Positions 21,686 to 32,911 of a stretch of 33,190 bases of DNA are shown here, piece by piece; the first letter of the stretch is position 1; each line of letters starts with the position of its first letter. The notes beneath the pieces were generated by a model that did no database searches, was not told the DNA's origin, and saw only the letters and a list, made by a program, of their open reading frames with translations. Source of the DNA: Gymnopus androsaceus JB14 (lineage: Eukaryota; Basidiomycota; Agaricomycetes; Agaricales; Omphalotaceae); assembly GCA_009733575.1 (NCBI GenBank), contig ML769557.1:1-33190 (forward strand), written 5' to 3'. The translations under genes and the position numbers were made by a program.

Positions 21686-23746
21686 CTAAGACTTCTTGAC
21701 CTTGATCAAACCCGCCATGAGATCGAAACTATTCCCATCAGGCTGCAGATCAATATATCCACTTTCATCGTTATATCCAGTGCGTTCTGGGAGGGTGCGC
21801 AAAAGCCCATGATCCAGAGTGATTCCACATATCCTTACAGCTTGGGAGGCGAAACAGTCGTCAATTTGACGAGTTGGTCACTACAAGAAAAAGATCAGGC
21901 ACAATAACAAAACCAAAGACTGTACTGACGAATGCAACCACCGTTCCAGGTATAGGTTAAGAAACGGTTCAAAATCTCCACCGCTGGCAAGAAATCGGTC
22001 CCACATCTTCTCGAATTTGGATAGAATGGTAGTTAGTGTGAGTTCCATCGATAGATTTGGGAGGATAGGGGGACAGACTGCGTCGCTATGTGGGGACGAC
22101 AAGGTTGGATAGCCGAGACGTACGAGAGAAATCAGTGGGGCTCGGCAGAAAACATTCAAGCCACATCCAATGACAATGTCCGCTTCTTTCCCTCCAGGAG
22201 CAAACGCTGTGTTCACAAGGATACCCCCAATTTTAACTTTTTCTGCACTTCCACTACGAAGGACATAGATATCGTTCGGCCATTTGATCCTCACGGAGTC
22301 TCCGAGTTTGGAGCCAAGGATAAAGTCTGTCCGGCACGCCTCAGCGACGGCAAGCGCAAAGAGATACTGAATAAAGACGAGTTTAGAAGGTGGGATATAA
22401 CTGGCGATGAGAGCAGAGGTGGAATTCGCATGGGGCGAGTGCGGACTGAGAGGCACTCGAGGGATTAAAAGAGAGAAGGTGAGACAGCCTTCTGGAGATA
22501 TCCAACTATTAGAGCCACGGCCACGACCTGCGACCTGATGGGATGCAAGGGAAAGAATAGGTATGGTGGGCGGAAGCTGACTGAGTAAACGTAGATTTCT
22601 AGGTAGCTGTCAGACAGTGGTGAGATGAAAAGACATGATACGACTCACTTGTCCAACATTGTCTGTGTACTTGTTACGACGTGGCTATAGAATACGGTTT
22701 CCCCGAATCCTGGTGCGTCTCGGCATCCTTCCCTAGTGCGCGCGGCACCTAGATGATTGAAATACATCTCGAGGTTGAAAAGAGGCGTATCGCCATGCGA
22801 CGGAACGGTCCCTCCAGGACATATAATGACATGCTTGATATCAGGCTCGGCGTCTATCGGAGTTCGATTGGGAGCGTAAATGGTGCAGAATAGGTAGACC
22901 CTCCTCGTATGAATGGAACTGGAACGTGTCCGATTCATCTTTGAATACGAAGGGTAATGAGGTCAAACCTAGGCTGTCAACTACAGCCTGAACGAGTTCT
23001 GATTTATCCGGGCTAGAAAGCAGGAATTGGGGAAGAGGTCGAGATGTTCTGCCTGATGGAGTCGGAGTTTTAAGTCCAATCCTTTGAAGGCAGAAACGTA
23101 GAAGTATTAGATGAGATTTATCGGAATTGTCTGAAGAACCCAAAGAAAGATTCTCAAGATTTGGTGCCCAGAATGAAACGAAGCCGTTCCCGATTTGGCA
23201 CTGAAAGGCAGCAATATGTTCCCCGTCTTGCTCAATCGATTTTGCCAGAATCTGTGCAGGATTCTTTATTCCTGCAATGTCAAATTCCGGCATTCCTCCC
23301 TCGACAATCTCTTCAACGATCTCCTCTGATCCTTCGCTACGAATCCTCCTGGTTGTTTGATCCTTTTCTTTAGCCTCTTGTAAGAATACCGGTGCTAGCG
23401 AGGCTCCAGTTGCCCTATCCGTGAACCTAAATTCGTTTGAGACCTCTCCAAAAATACCCATTCCTTTGACGACCTTTGCTGAGGAATTCAAGCACAAAAC
23501 CTGTCCTCCTCCTTCAACGAAACCATTGAGTATCGGACCAAGGTTTGCTGAGATTGTGTGGCCAGAACGAAGCTGAGGAAGGACTAGCACGCTGCAATTC
23601 GATGTCCAAGGCTGATTTTGCAGCACATGGACGCCAACCGGCTGAACGGTGTAATTTGGGATGAGAAGCCGAGCGAGGAGAGTAAGCGTGTTTTTGAGAG
23701 CTGAGGGCAACACCTCGGGTCCCGAGTAGACAAGAATGTTCACCAT
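21686..23746 (-). CDS. BPL1: Biotin-protein ligase (holocarboxylase synthetase)
   Basis: Attaches biotin to carboxylases (acetyl-CoA and pyruvate carboxylase) via biotinyl-AMP. The ATG at 23746 begins MVNILVYSGPEVLP, the fungal N-terminal amidotransferase-like domain, with later FQFHSYEEGLPIL. The catalytic domain follows: VVTSTQTMLDK; ASHQVAGRGRGSNSW (biotinyl-AMP loop); IKWPNDIYV; KIGGILVN; VIGCGLNV; FEKMWDRFLASGGDFEPFL. The C-terminal cap has VRICGITLDHGLLRTLP and FDLMAGLIKVKKS, ending at 21686. Clear introns are 22648-22599 (50 nt) and 21929-21881 (49 nt). The frame moves +1 between about 22890 and 22850, before IKHVIICPGG, and appears to lose one base near 21840 (PPKL to VRICGI). The gene is usually single-copy and essential, so sequence error or a defective allele is more plausible than loss of function. 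Confidence 0.87.
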
Positions 23747-23902
23747 TTCGAGTGTTCTAAATCAGATGCATCTCAATCGAGGAAGGAACAAAAGTATGGG
23801 CGCTTATAATTATGCCGATCGATAGGAACGGGTAAGTACTTAATACTATACTTATAGTAATATGGATTTTAGGACAAGATGCTTAGTACAGCCGTTTAAT
23901 TA

Positions 23903-25962
23903 CTACATTCTTTCTGCTTTGAACCTCGAGACTCGTTTAACAGGGACTTCCTCCTCATCCTCTCTGTTGGGCTGACTACTGACGCGGGCTGAGGATTCCA
24001 CGACCTGCGACGACATAATCGTCGGAGGTCGTTCAGGTCTCCAAGAAGTAGCACTAGCGTTATGAGGAAAAGAAGGTGATTCGACAATCATTGATGGTTG
24101 TGCAGGCCGGGGTACACGACCCGCGAGATTCGCTGCTTTTGAAGGAGTAGGAGCAGTACGTTCAACAACAGATTCCATCATGGCATGTGGAATGTTCGAT
24201 AGTTTGGGTGAGGATCGACCAACCTTGGACACTGGAGTGTTCGATCCTGACGAAACTTCTGAGTTGAATTTCGGGCGCTCACTCTGCTGCGCAAGTTTAA
24301 ACCTGGATGTTTTTGTTTTTTGTGGTAAAGGTTCGGTTGGAGGTGTAAAAGGTGGAACCTGCCCTGTTTGGGAAGAATTTGCAGGAGAATTGGGAGAAAC
24401 CATATGGATTGCTTCCCCATTGGGACCGAGGTTGTATACTTCGCCTTTTTGGAGAAGCTCGATAATCTCTCGAGCGACTTCATCTTCACTCCCGCTGTCT
24501 CCAGCTTCCCCTCCCACTAGACGCTCATGTTCATCCATCTTGCCTAGACGAATAGCATGCTGTAGGGTTTGTGCGCCAGCTGCTGGGAGAATAGAGGGTT
24601 CGAATGGCTGTGATGAGGAAGACGTCGAATCGGCATATGAAGATGCAAGCCGATTGGCTCGAAATTGAGAAATGGATGATTTCGGTTTATTTGATGAAAT
24701 TTCTGGCACCGACGAATCTTCATCCGGTTCATGGGTATGCGAGGTCAAAGCAGCGGCAGTCTCTCGACCAATCGTTTCTCGTTTACGCTGATACTCCAAT
24801 ACAATCTCCCGCTGATGCTGGGCAAAGTCCAGATCTATTTCCTCCTCCGGTTCAGAGTCTGGCACATCCGAGTGTTCCGTGTCAGAGTCTGCGTCGTTCA
24901 GCGGAGCTCCATCATCGGAGAGAGAGCCAGAGCCGACGTCTGATTCATCGTCAGAGTCACCACCTGCCTCTGCGATCTGGACCTTTGTTGTTTGCTTTTT
25001 GGTAGAGGTTTCGGGTGGATTGGGATTGGGAGCACCTGGAACTCGCTCGACAACGTGCAACTTCATGAGGCGCTCGCTTTCCTTGGCAAAATCGGGAGCA
25101 GGGCGTTTGGCGGCGGGACGCAGCCTGCCTTGAGAAACATCTCCCCAATCTGCTGCTTCTGTGCCTGCCTCTGAAGACGTCGATGCTTCAACCTGAGCAA
25201 AGCTGACGCTTTTCTTTTTACTGCTCGAAGCAGCCTGATGCTCCGTCACAGGAGAGGAAACGGAGGTCGAGGATGTTGAAGCTTGTTTTGCGGCGTCTTT
25301 GGTGACTTCACGTAGCAATGCCTTTCCCATTTTCTTGTGTGTCTCTTTGAGAGCCAACAGCCTCTCCCTCTCTGTTTTCCCGTCCTCCCGGCGTTTATCC
25401 AAAGCTTCCCTACGCTCCTGCGCCTCTTTTTCGCGCTCCCTGTGCTGCTCCAAAGCTTCCTCAGCCTCTAACATATCGAGAATCCTCTCCCGTTCTCTTC
25501 TACGCAGATCGCGCTCGGATGGTGGTAATGTCGAGAGCGGAACCAGTGGAGGTTGCTCCAACGTAATCATACTCTCTATTGGCTGGGATTGAGATTGAAC
25601 AGGATATATAGGTTCCGTTATATCGATTATTGGAAGTCCTTCTTCATTGACGAGCTAAATACCGGCCATGAATAATCGATGCGAAAGAAAACAAAATGAA
25701 GAGTCTTACCGGTTGATTGCTACCTCCCTGCTGATCGTTATACGCGAATGCATCTCTGACCACATCTGCACCCATCAGCTCGGACAATTTATCTGAAAGT
25801 GCTTGCAGAGCTTCCGGAGAGACATTTTGAGCTGCATCGGGGCCAAGAGATTGAAGTAAAGCCTGAAGAGCTAAATTCGGAGTTTTATTTGGTCAGAATG
25901 AATAGGAATTATACCGACTATGAGGATACACCTTCGGTATTGTTTGAATCTTGGTTGGCCAT
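23903..25962 (-). CDS. DUF3835 protein, URI/Bud27-like
   Basis: Exons 25962-25932, 25870-25710 and 25654-23903 join in phase to about 647 residues; introns are 61 and 55 nt. The N-terminal segment (ALQALLQSLGPDAAQ, LSDKLSELMGADVVRDAF) is helical. Next comes a long charged coiled coil (about residues 107-190, RRRERERILDMLEAEEALEQ). An acidic disordered middle contains EEEIDLDFAQHQREIVLEYQRK. The last residues, PVKRVSRFKAERM, are the DUF3835-type ending seen in fungal URI/Bud27-like prefoldin proteins that act in RNA polymerase assembly and translation. I do not see a clear prefoldin domain, so assignment to Bud27 itself is tentative. It lies tail-to-head with BPL1 on the same strand, with only 156 bp between the two genes. 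No frame break. Confidence 0.75.
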
Positions 25963-26929
25963 CGCGGTAAGAGCTCAGAGTCAAAGCGTTAAGCGCTCAT
26001 CAAGTCTGACGGCGCCAAAACGCGGTTCGCGTTTATTCTATCGCTGCCTTTGAACAGCGCATTGGTTTCCGAGCTTTTGAAACCACGACACAAGCCTCTC
26101 GAAGTAGCATCGAAATCTTCATGACTTTGTTTCGATTCGCAACTTACCAACTCGCTGAAGTTAAGCCCACATAGAGCAAACCACCAAAATATACGTGGAT
26201 CATGGATATATGTATATGGCAAGCCTGGAGTTTTGGAATGAAGAACGATTTACTCCATTCCAGGCTCTGAAGATACAGTTGCTAAGAATATAATTCAAGA
26301 TCCCTCTGCAGCTATACCGGGGAGGTTTTCGTATGTCAAACTTTTACTCAGATACGCATTACTACTACTAAATCTTATATTGCAGCCACGTCATAGCAAT
26401 GCGTCTCAAGTACTCATACACAGGCTATCCGACTAGGTAAACGGGTAATCTAACTCTTATATTCAATGGGGTTTCCTTAGTGTGGATGACATAAAGAGCG
26501 CGAAGATTTTTGAGATGAAAGATGCCAATAGCGACAACACCCTGAAGCTTAATGAGGTGGTCGCTTCTCAGAAGATCTTAATAACGCCTCTACCAGCCAT
26601 GGGATGTCCTTAATATCCACTGAACATCAAAATTTACCTTTCATCTCAGACAGAACAATCCGCTTCCCATGAGAGGGAGCAAGTCGGTCCAGCTCAAGCT
26701 ACAGTCCAGCCGGATATTCTGAGATGATGGGCAGGTTTCGACGAGACCGAACGCTTTGATGATTATTCGCCAGTCATTCTACGCTTCGTTACTTAATTCC
26801 GTGTAGAGGAGTACGGGGAAGAGATCTATCGCGTCTTTAGGCTGATGTAGTGTCCTTGGTGTGTGTATTATTTTAAACTGCTAATGGAAATGAATCTTTG
26901 CGCGCACATACTCATATGTTGCTGTGGGG

Positions 26930-27020
26930 AATGCAGATGCGAATGAAGAGATAGCGAATGCGAATGCGGGGACTGGGAAGCTGAAGACTGAGAATGCGAA
27001 TGCGAGTGTGAAAGTGAGTG
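26930..27020. repeat. Degenerate GCGAAT/GAATGC simple repeat
   Basis: Repeated GAATGCGAATGCG-like hexamers interrupted by related sequence (ATGCAGATGCGAATGAAGAG, then further copies). It is a short purine-rich microsatellite, not coding. Confidence 0.65.
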
Positions 27021-27050
27021 TCTCTTCTATCACCTCCGTTCTCTCTGCTC

Positions 27051-27182
27051 TTTTTTTTTTTTCATTCTCTTCCTGTGTAGCTTCTGTTTCCCCCAGCAGT
27101 AAATTGCTCTCCTGCTTTCATTCTTTTCCAGAGTAACCTCCGCTCCCCCGACGGAATGCTCTGTTTTTTTTTTTTTTTTTTT
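27051..27182. repeat. Two T-runs and an imperfect about 48-bp duplication
   Basis: A T12 run (27051-27062) is followed by a pyrimidine-rich block (27063-27110). A similar block (27117-27163) shares CATTCT.TTCC, the CCCCC core and TGCTCT, and ends in a T19 run (27164-27182). It looks like a tandem duplication of a T-tract plus its pyrimidine flank. Confidence 0.55.
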
Positions 27183-27616
27183 CGTTGCCTCACCAAAATG
27201 GGTCAACTATACGAAACCTCAGAGTTCTATTGTATTTATAGACCGACACGAGCAGGCCCCTGCTACGATTCCGAACCTCTCTCTTTTTACAGGCTCGGAA
27301 GGCTCCCTTTTAGTTTAGTCGTGCCAGACTCTTTCATTGCTTTTTTGTGCTCGTCACCAGCAACAACTCGTTCATGACTAGATGTCAATACCAATTGTAA
27401 TGGAGCAGTTTGATTCTTGTTGTGTTTAATGCTTATTGAGATTTAAATATTTGAAATCAAGATCTCCGAATTTTGTTCTTCCATGCCAGTAGTTGATGGC
27501 TGATTTTTGAATATAGGCATTATCATTCCTCCCACTGCCAATGAGTACAAAGTAGTTGTAGCTATAAAGGAGTAAATGAAGCAGTTTCAGTCAGGCATTA
27601 AAACAAAAGAAATAAC

Positions 27617-27620
27617 AAAA
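27617..27620 (-). terminator. Pol III T4 terminator of the second tRNA-Gly
   Basis: On the minus strand a TTTT lies about 30 nt downstream of the tRNA, followed by further T-rich sequence, consistent with Pol III termination. Confidence 0.45.
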
Positions 27621-27649
27621 GCGAAATGTGCATAGCGCAACCCATTTAT

Positions 27650-27737
27650 GCATTAAGAGGGAATCGAACCCCCGGCGGGTCGACACTTCTTCATCGGTTT
27701 ATGGCAACGACCCAGGTTACCACTACCCCATTAATGC
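27650..27737 (-). tRNA. tRNA-Gly(GCC) with 18-nt intron
   Basis: Minus-strand copy of the 14486 gene. The acceptor stem GCATTAA/TTAATGC, D-arm, GCC anticodon loop and T-arm are the same base for base, giving the same 70-nt mature tRNA. The intron after position 37 is 18 nt (TAAACCGATGAAGAAGTG) and is unrelated in sequence to the 20-nt intron of the other copy. This shows that purifying selection or gene conversion preserves only the mature part. Confidence 0.93.
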
Positions 27738-30700
27738 TTCTTTAATATCATCGTAATTACGCACTCGTCACCACTTTGGCTTCACCTCTAAGATGCTCAA
27801 TGAAGCCGCAGCTCTTCCACGTCCCATTCAAGTAGCTGAATTTGAAATGGACTTGAGAACATTGTGCTATGTAGCATCACTGACGCCAATTCATCGTTGA
27901 AATGAACTACGGACTAACATCGATGATCAGATAACTAGTGATAGAGACTAACTCATGTCTTGTCGGTTAAACCATCCGACTTCACTATCGGCGAGTAGCC
28001 CACAAGTTGACGCGCACGATTCTATTCGATGAGTATCAGCTGAATTCAGTCCAACCTAACGAGCTGGAGCATTGGCGACTTACCACTACGGTGCCTTCTC
28101 GAATAAATAACATCTTGTCTGAATTCGCATTCCCAGACTATAATGAAGAATTCAGTTTAAATAAATTGAACTGCCGAATCATGCGAAGATGTTGAAGATC
28201 TTCGACGTTCGTGCTGTGGCGCCAGTCTCGGAAACGGAGTGGATGGGGCTGACAAGTCTTCCACAGAGCACGAAGAGAGCAATGGACTGAGACAGAGTAC
28301 GGAAAGTAAAACAATGATCATGGAAGCAAGCAAGGACCTGATATTTCTGGACATAGATGGGAGTAGATAGACCTTCCATCATCTGGGCAGCGGAAAATGC
28401 AGCCGAGTCGAGAACGAGTAGATCAGGATTGCGGCGGATAAGTTAGGAGCTTGTAGACTTTGGTAGAACGTGAAAAGTAGGTGCAGCGGATGAATAAAAT
28501 CGAGAGTGCCAGTGAGTTCTGTGGGTGGCGATACGACAATACCGTTACGACGAGACTGGACTGAAAGACACACGCGTGACCCATACATGGAGAGTTTCGC
28601 GGAGCTGAATACAGGCATCCTACGCATTATGAACGGACCGTTGTGAAGGGCAAGCTCTATAAAAGAAAAAGGTCCAAGATGAATGAGATATATCGCAGCT
28701 GCTTACCATTGATTCCTAACCGCTTATAAGCTGACTGAGATTAAACTATGAAGACAATTGCAAGGCGCGTCAGGACTCTGAATCCATAGTGAGTGTACTC
28801 GTGGGAATTAGCAAAACGCGACAGTTATCAACTGTCAGCTTCATCCTCAGTATTATTATTAGATCTCTGCTGGCTACAACTTTGTCCTTGGACCTGACTA
28901 CGATTCATTGTATTTTGCTGTCTCGATCACGGAGAATAAGGGAAAACTGAAATTTGAGGTTAGTCAATGTTCAACTTAACCCGTTTACTTCTAGAATTTG
29001 TTGTAGGACTTGCGCTGGACTTGAACCGACGGACTAAATTGCAGGAAGCATAAAGACTATCAGTATTACCTAGCCTTCAACTCTTCAATACTTCAAGACA
29101 ACGAGCTTGCAAATCCGACTTGGATTCCCTAATCATAATTGAGCAATGGTTATGAGACCCAAATCCTGAATAGGCCTTGCGATTTTATCTTTGGAACGGT
29201 CGATAGGCGAATCGAGCGTTCTGTGTACCTCTCTCGGTTGGTCTTTCCTAGTATCTCCTCACAGATATCGAGGCATATCTCCTGTGTTCTGATGTTGGAA
29301 TTTTGGCGCTGTACACAAGACCTCGCTCTACCTGAAGACTTCCTACGTTCTAACGCACAGCGTGATTACACAGGTCTTGTCCCAAGCCTCTTCTGAAGCC
29401 ATAGAAAATGCTATGAAGCGCCGGCCGCTCGACGATTGAGGAACTCGGTGCGACTTCAGAGCAGAGGAGCGGGAGGTTGAAGCAGACTCCAATCCCGACT
29501 CGGAGATCATGGCGACAATCCGCTAATGAAAATACTATGAAGAAAACATAGGGGTTCGTGAGCTTTCATCACTGGCATCAGCAGCAGTATAACCTCACCA
29601 GCTTTCTCGATACAGGTCCGAACGTTTCCGCCTACTTCCCAAAAGTCTTTTGACTCGACTCATCTCCCTCACCTTCCAACCATCCCCAACAAGTCCCGTC
29701 CGTCCTAGAGCCCCCCGCCCACCGGATTTATCCTCTGGCTTGACGTCTAGCATTGAGCTCGCCAGAATCCTTCAAAGCGGCGATTTGGCAAGTCAATTAT
29801 GCCCCCACTGGGCTAAACTGCAATTCCAGACGCAGGAATGTCGAACGACAAGTTTAACGGGACCTGGGAACAGCTTCGATTCGGGACCAAGCGCGATATG
29901 ACGGTCCTTCCGTGACTAGTCTGTGGCTGATTTCCTCATCAATCGATATCCAAGTCGGAGACTGGAACTAGACATGAAGAAATCGATCTTGCAGCAGCAG
30001 CATAATCTCACCGAATTTCTCGATACAGGTCCGAGCCATACCAATCCCAACTATACGGGAAACCACGGAGATCTAGCATGCACTATGTGAGCGCTCTCAA
30101 CAAGGCAAGAATGTGACCGCCTACTTCCCTTTTGACCCGAGTCATCCCCCTTACCTTCTAACAATTTCCTGGCGAATCCCGCGTATCCCAATGCCCCCCG
30201 TCCGTCGAATTTATCCTGCGGCTTGAGCATCTAGCACTGAGCGAGCCAGAATCCTTCAAAGCGGCGATTTGGCAATTGGCAACTCAATTACCCCCCACTG
30301 GGCTAAACTGCAATTCCAGATGCAGGAATGTCGAGCGACGGGACCTGTGGGCAGCTTCGATTTTGGACCAAACGTGATATGACGGTCCTTCCGTGACTAG
30401 TCCGTGGTCAATCGATATCCGAGTCGGAGACTGGAACCAGACATGAAGAAATCGATCTTGACTCGGTCTTCTCGAAGTGAAGCATGTAGAATCGATTCTG
30501 CGTCAACATTGCGTGCTGCGGAGAGTCTTCATCGTTGCAGTCCTCTTTTCCAAGCTGAAGTTGCAAGTTGGGGTCGAATTCGGCTCGAATCGCTTTAGAT
30601 AAACCTTTGGGCGGCTGTAGAATGTAACTCGTTTTCGCTAGCGTGCGCGAAAACAGTTGCACTGGATCTTGTACGCGAGACTGATCGACGTTGCACCAAA

Positions 30701-30973
30701 TCAACCTCTTTTTTCTCTTCCAGCCTTGTGTCTTGGTCCTTGGGCTCGACGGTAGGATAATGCAGTTGGATCTCGAGCGATCTCAAACATGGCCATCGCA
30801 CGAAGTAGGCAGGATAGTTCATAGTACGCGTCCAAGTTGAATATATTCATTTTTTCACACCCTCCCTGTTCTGGCGCTTTTTAAGACCAACTGAAATAAC
30901 GCGAGGTTTTTAATTCTCTCTTTCTGACTATCACGACCACTCCGACTCTTGCCAGCATCCATTTTACATTGGC
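27738..30973. other. Long gene-poor region
   Basis: No gene is supported in about 3.2 kb. Minus-strand frames at 28157-28627 and 30408-30822 and plus-strand frames at 29139-29396 and 29650-29901 are open, but lack family motifs and plausible splice partners. The main structure is the tandem duplication at 29581-30460. The last 140 bases before 30974 are probably the promoter of the small plus-strand gene. Decayed coding or transposon sequence cannot be excluded by eye. Confidence 0.45.
29581..30460. repeat. Diverged tandem duplication (units of about 411 and 469 bp)
   Basis: Unit A (29581-29991) and unit B (29992-30460) both begin with a CAG/GCA run plus a CTCACC...TTTCTCGATACAGGTCCGA segment. 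Both continue through a shared block beginning CCAGAATCCTTCAAAGCGGC and end in GACATGAAGAAATCGATCTT. Unit B has about 60 extra bases after the first shared segment. Point differences are frequent, so the duplication is not recent. Confidence 0.85.
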
Positions 30974-31581
30974 ATGGCTTATAAAACCAAGAACATTGAC
31001 TCCGAGAAGCGTCGTCGTGCGCGTATTGCGGCTTCTATTCTGGGCCAACGCCACTGGACTTCAGCTTCCGTCGTAAGTGTTATATAAGATATTCAACCTT
31101 TTTGCATTTCTAATTATTTTTCCTGGTCAGACCTTTTCGAATCCGGCGACATTTGTCGTCCAGCAGGCCGAAAATCAAACTGTAGGTGCCCTTCTTTGAT
31201 GACTTCCTTCTTCTTCTTGAAGTCATTCTTACGAGTCCTATATAGCAAGCCGTACCGGCCAGCATGATTCAGAATATGCTAACGCGGATCCAAAACCTCG
31301 AGCAAATGCTCTCGAATCTTTTGCAACCCCGGCTTCCGCCAGACATCGAAATGGTGGATGTAGAAGATGAGATGGACATTGACTGTGAGCACTCAGACTT
31401 TGTATTGCCTGTTGACGACAACATCGTTGTCGGTAAGATTTTGCCCTCGCGCTCAAACACCCTCTTAGAATCAAACCACCATGTTCGACATCTCTTGCAT
31501 TATAACGACCTTGAAATATGGCCTCGTGAAATCTTCTCATTATTTTTTGATTGTTCAACGTATCCGAAACACCCTCGTTGA
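30974..31581 (+). CDS. Small hypothetical protein (three exons, about 161 residues)
   Basis: Exons 30974-31072, 31131-31181 and 31246-31581 join in frame with consensus-like splice sites (GTAAGT...GGTCAG; GTAGGT...TATAG). The N-terminus is basic (MAYKTKNIDSEKRRRARI). The middle is a short helical stretch (MIQNMLTRIQNLEQMLSNLL) followed by acidic EMVDVEDEMDID. The C-terminus is unremarkable. A donor-like GGTAAG at 31432-31437 could give an alternative last exon. I do not recognise the family. The basic-then-coiled-coil order vaguely recalls small DNA-binding regulators, but that is only a guess. Confidence 0.45.
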
Positions 31582-32107
31582 AAACCATGTTACATGCGAA
31601 ATCGTAGAGCTTCTGCGATCTCTTCTCCTTCTTGCTTTGCTACTGTATGCTATCATCCTGCTATGCTCACTCGTCGCAATCTCTTGTATCATCATACTGT
31701 ACTGATACTACCATTACCTGTACATATAGTCGACAATACGGACTTACTCCTTGGCGTTTGCACTTGCTAATTACTCTTATATTGCCAAGGTGTTAAATAT
31801 ATTTTATGAACGAGAGCGATTTTTCCCCGATTTACTGAAAGTTATTCAAGAGGACTCTGCGACAGTACCGACAGCCTTTTATTCGATTCATTGGAGGCAG
31901 CAGATCCTTTGGTATAAATCGCCATTCATCCGTTCCAATGAATCTTAGTCTGCTAAGGATTTCCTACGTACGAAGTTCGAAGGAAGGCATCTTTGAGGAA
32001 CAACCGGGCCTAGGCTACATTCAGCGAAGTTCTGTACCACGGATTCCTGAACCAAAAGCCATGTATAAAAGACATTCGACTCATATTAAAAGTTCAGACT
32101 ACAAGCA
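31582..32107. other. Spacer between the small gene and the methyltransferase
   Basis: The open frames at 31751-31948 and 31938-32267 have no recognisable motif; the second overlaps the methyltransferase exon on the other strand and is a shadow. It probably contains the 3' ends of the two convergent neighbours. Confidence 0.4.
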
Positions 32108-32911
32108 TCACTTTCGGATGGCGTACATAAAGCCATCAAACGCTCGTTCACCAACAGTGGCAATCGTAGTCGCGTCAATGTCTTTATCTTCTTTCAGAGT
32201 CGCCAACATCTCCCTGACGCCAACCGAATTGACGTCGTTTACGCTCATGTCTGAGACTTGTCCATAGCGCACGACGTTATCCACGATCTAGGAAAATTTA
32301 CTCAGCATTGAATCCAGTCAGACCTACGATCATGCCGCCCTTTTTTTACGAGACTTTTAGCTTCTGCAAAATATGTGGGGTATGATGTGGGGTATGATTT
32401 CTTGTCTGCATCGATGAAGATCAGGTCGAACGGGATGAAGGTTGGTCATCGATTCTGCGGCACTAAGCGTGACTTTGCACTTATTCTCGAGTCCAGCTTT
32501 CGCAAAGTTTTCTTCGCGACCTTACAAAAGATTTATAAAACTAAAGTGTAGAAAGATGAACTTACCTTGGCGTGGAGTGTGTCTATCTCAAGCGTGATCA
32601 GCGTCCCATCGTGAGGGAGCGCTCTTCCCATCCAAATGCTGGAGAGTCAAACGAATATCAGAAGTAATGAGGTGAAATGAAACAAACCCTCCAAGCGTGC
32701 CAACCTCCAGGATGCGTTTAGCTCCTATAGATTGAGCCACCAAGTTCAGGAGCTTTCCCTGAGCGGCGCTGACAGCAATGTCAGGTAAACCTTGATCGAT
32801 GCAATTCTTCACGGCAAAGTCCAAGACCTCGTCATTGGCAGTGATGAGAAACGAATTATGGTACTTTTCCGACCAGTCGACAACAGAAGTGGCGGCGTTG
32901 TAGAGATTCAT
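32108..32911 (-). pseudogene. SAM-dependent O-methyltransferase (family 3), decayed
   Basis: Related to catechol/caffeoyl-CoA-type O-methyltransferases, which methylate small phenolics. Visible motifs: MNLYNAATSVVDWSEKYHNS; GLPDIAVSAAQGKLLNLVAQ; ILEVGTLGG (SAM-binding loop); IWMGRALPHDGTLITLEID; LIFIDADKKSYPT (metal-binding IDADK); KKGGMIV; VDNVVRYGQVSDM; and the end at 32108. The ATG is at 32911 and two or three short introns are visible. The frame moves by single bases near 32515, 32430 and 32347 (an A7-G3 tract on the minus strand), and a 12-bp unit is duplicated in tandem near 32371-32394. Several breaks within 300 bases make this most likely a pseudogene, though sequence error is possible. 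Confidence 0.6.

Larger units (their letters stand above)
25963..27649. other. Gene-poor stretch with simple repeats
   Basis: No supported gene. It contains a GCGAAT-type simple repeat (about 26930-27020), two long T-runs (27051-27062 and 27164-27182) and an imperfect duplication between them. Open frames at 26924-27136 and 27156-27377 overlap these simple repeats and show no coding character. Confidence 0.5.

Noticed and set aside
14678..23746. Euplotes-like +1 frameshifting at stop codons
   Set aside because: Two DUF6593-like sites and one BPL1 site lie near stops, but in the kinase (19913) and CTF18 (9690) the conserved +1 frame begins well before any zero-frame stop. One BPL1 site is of the -1 type, and no shared slippery sequence is visible.
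26930..27182. Simple repeats as a CRISPR-like array or a centromeric repeat
   Set aside because: Units are short, degenerate and lack regular spacers; an ordinary microsatellite and T-tracts explain them.
29020..29060. Possible tRNA-like segment with TTGAACC
   Set aside because: No acceptor, D-arm or anticodon stem can be folded around it.
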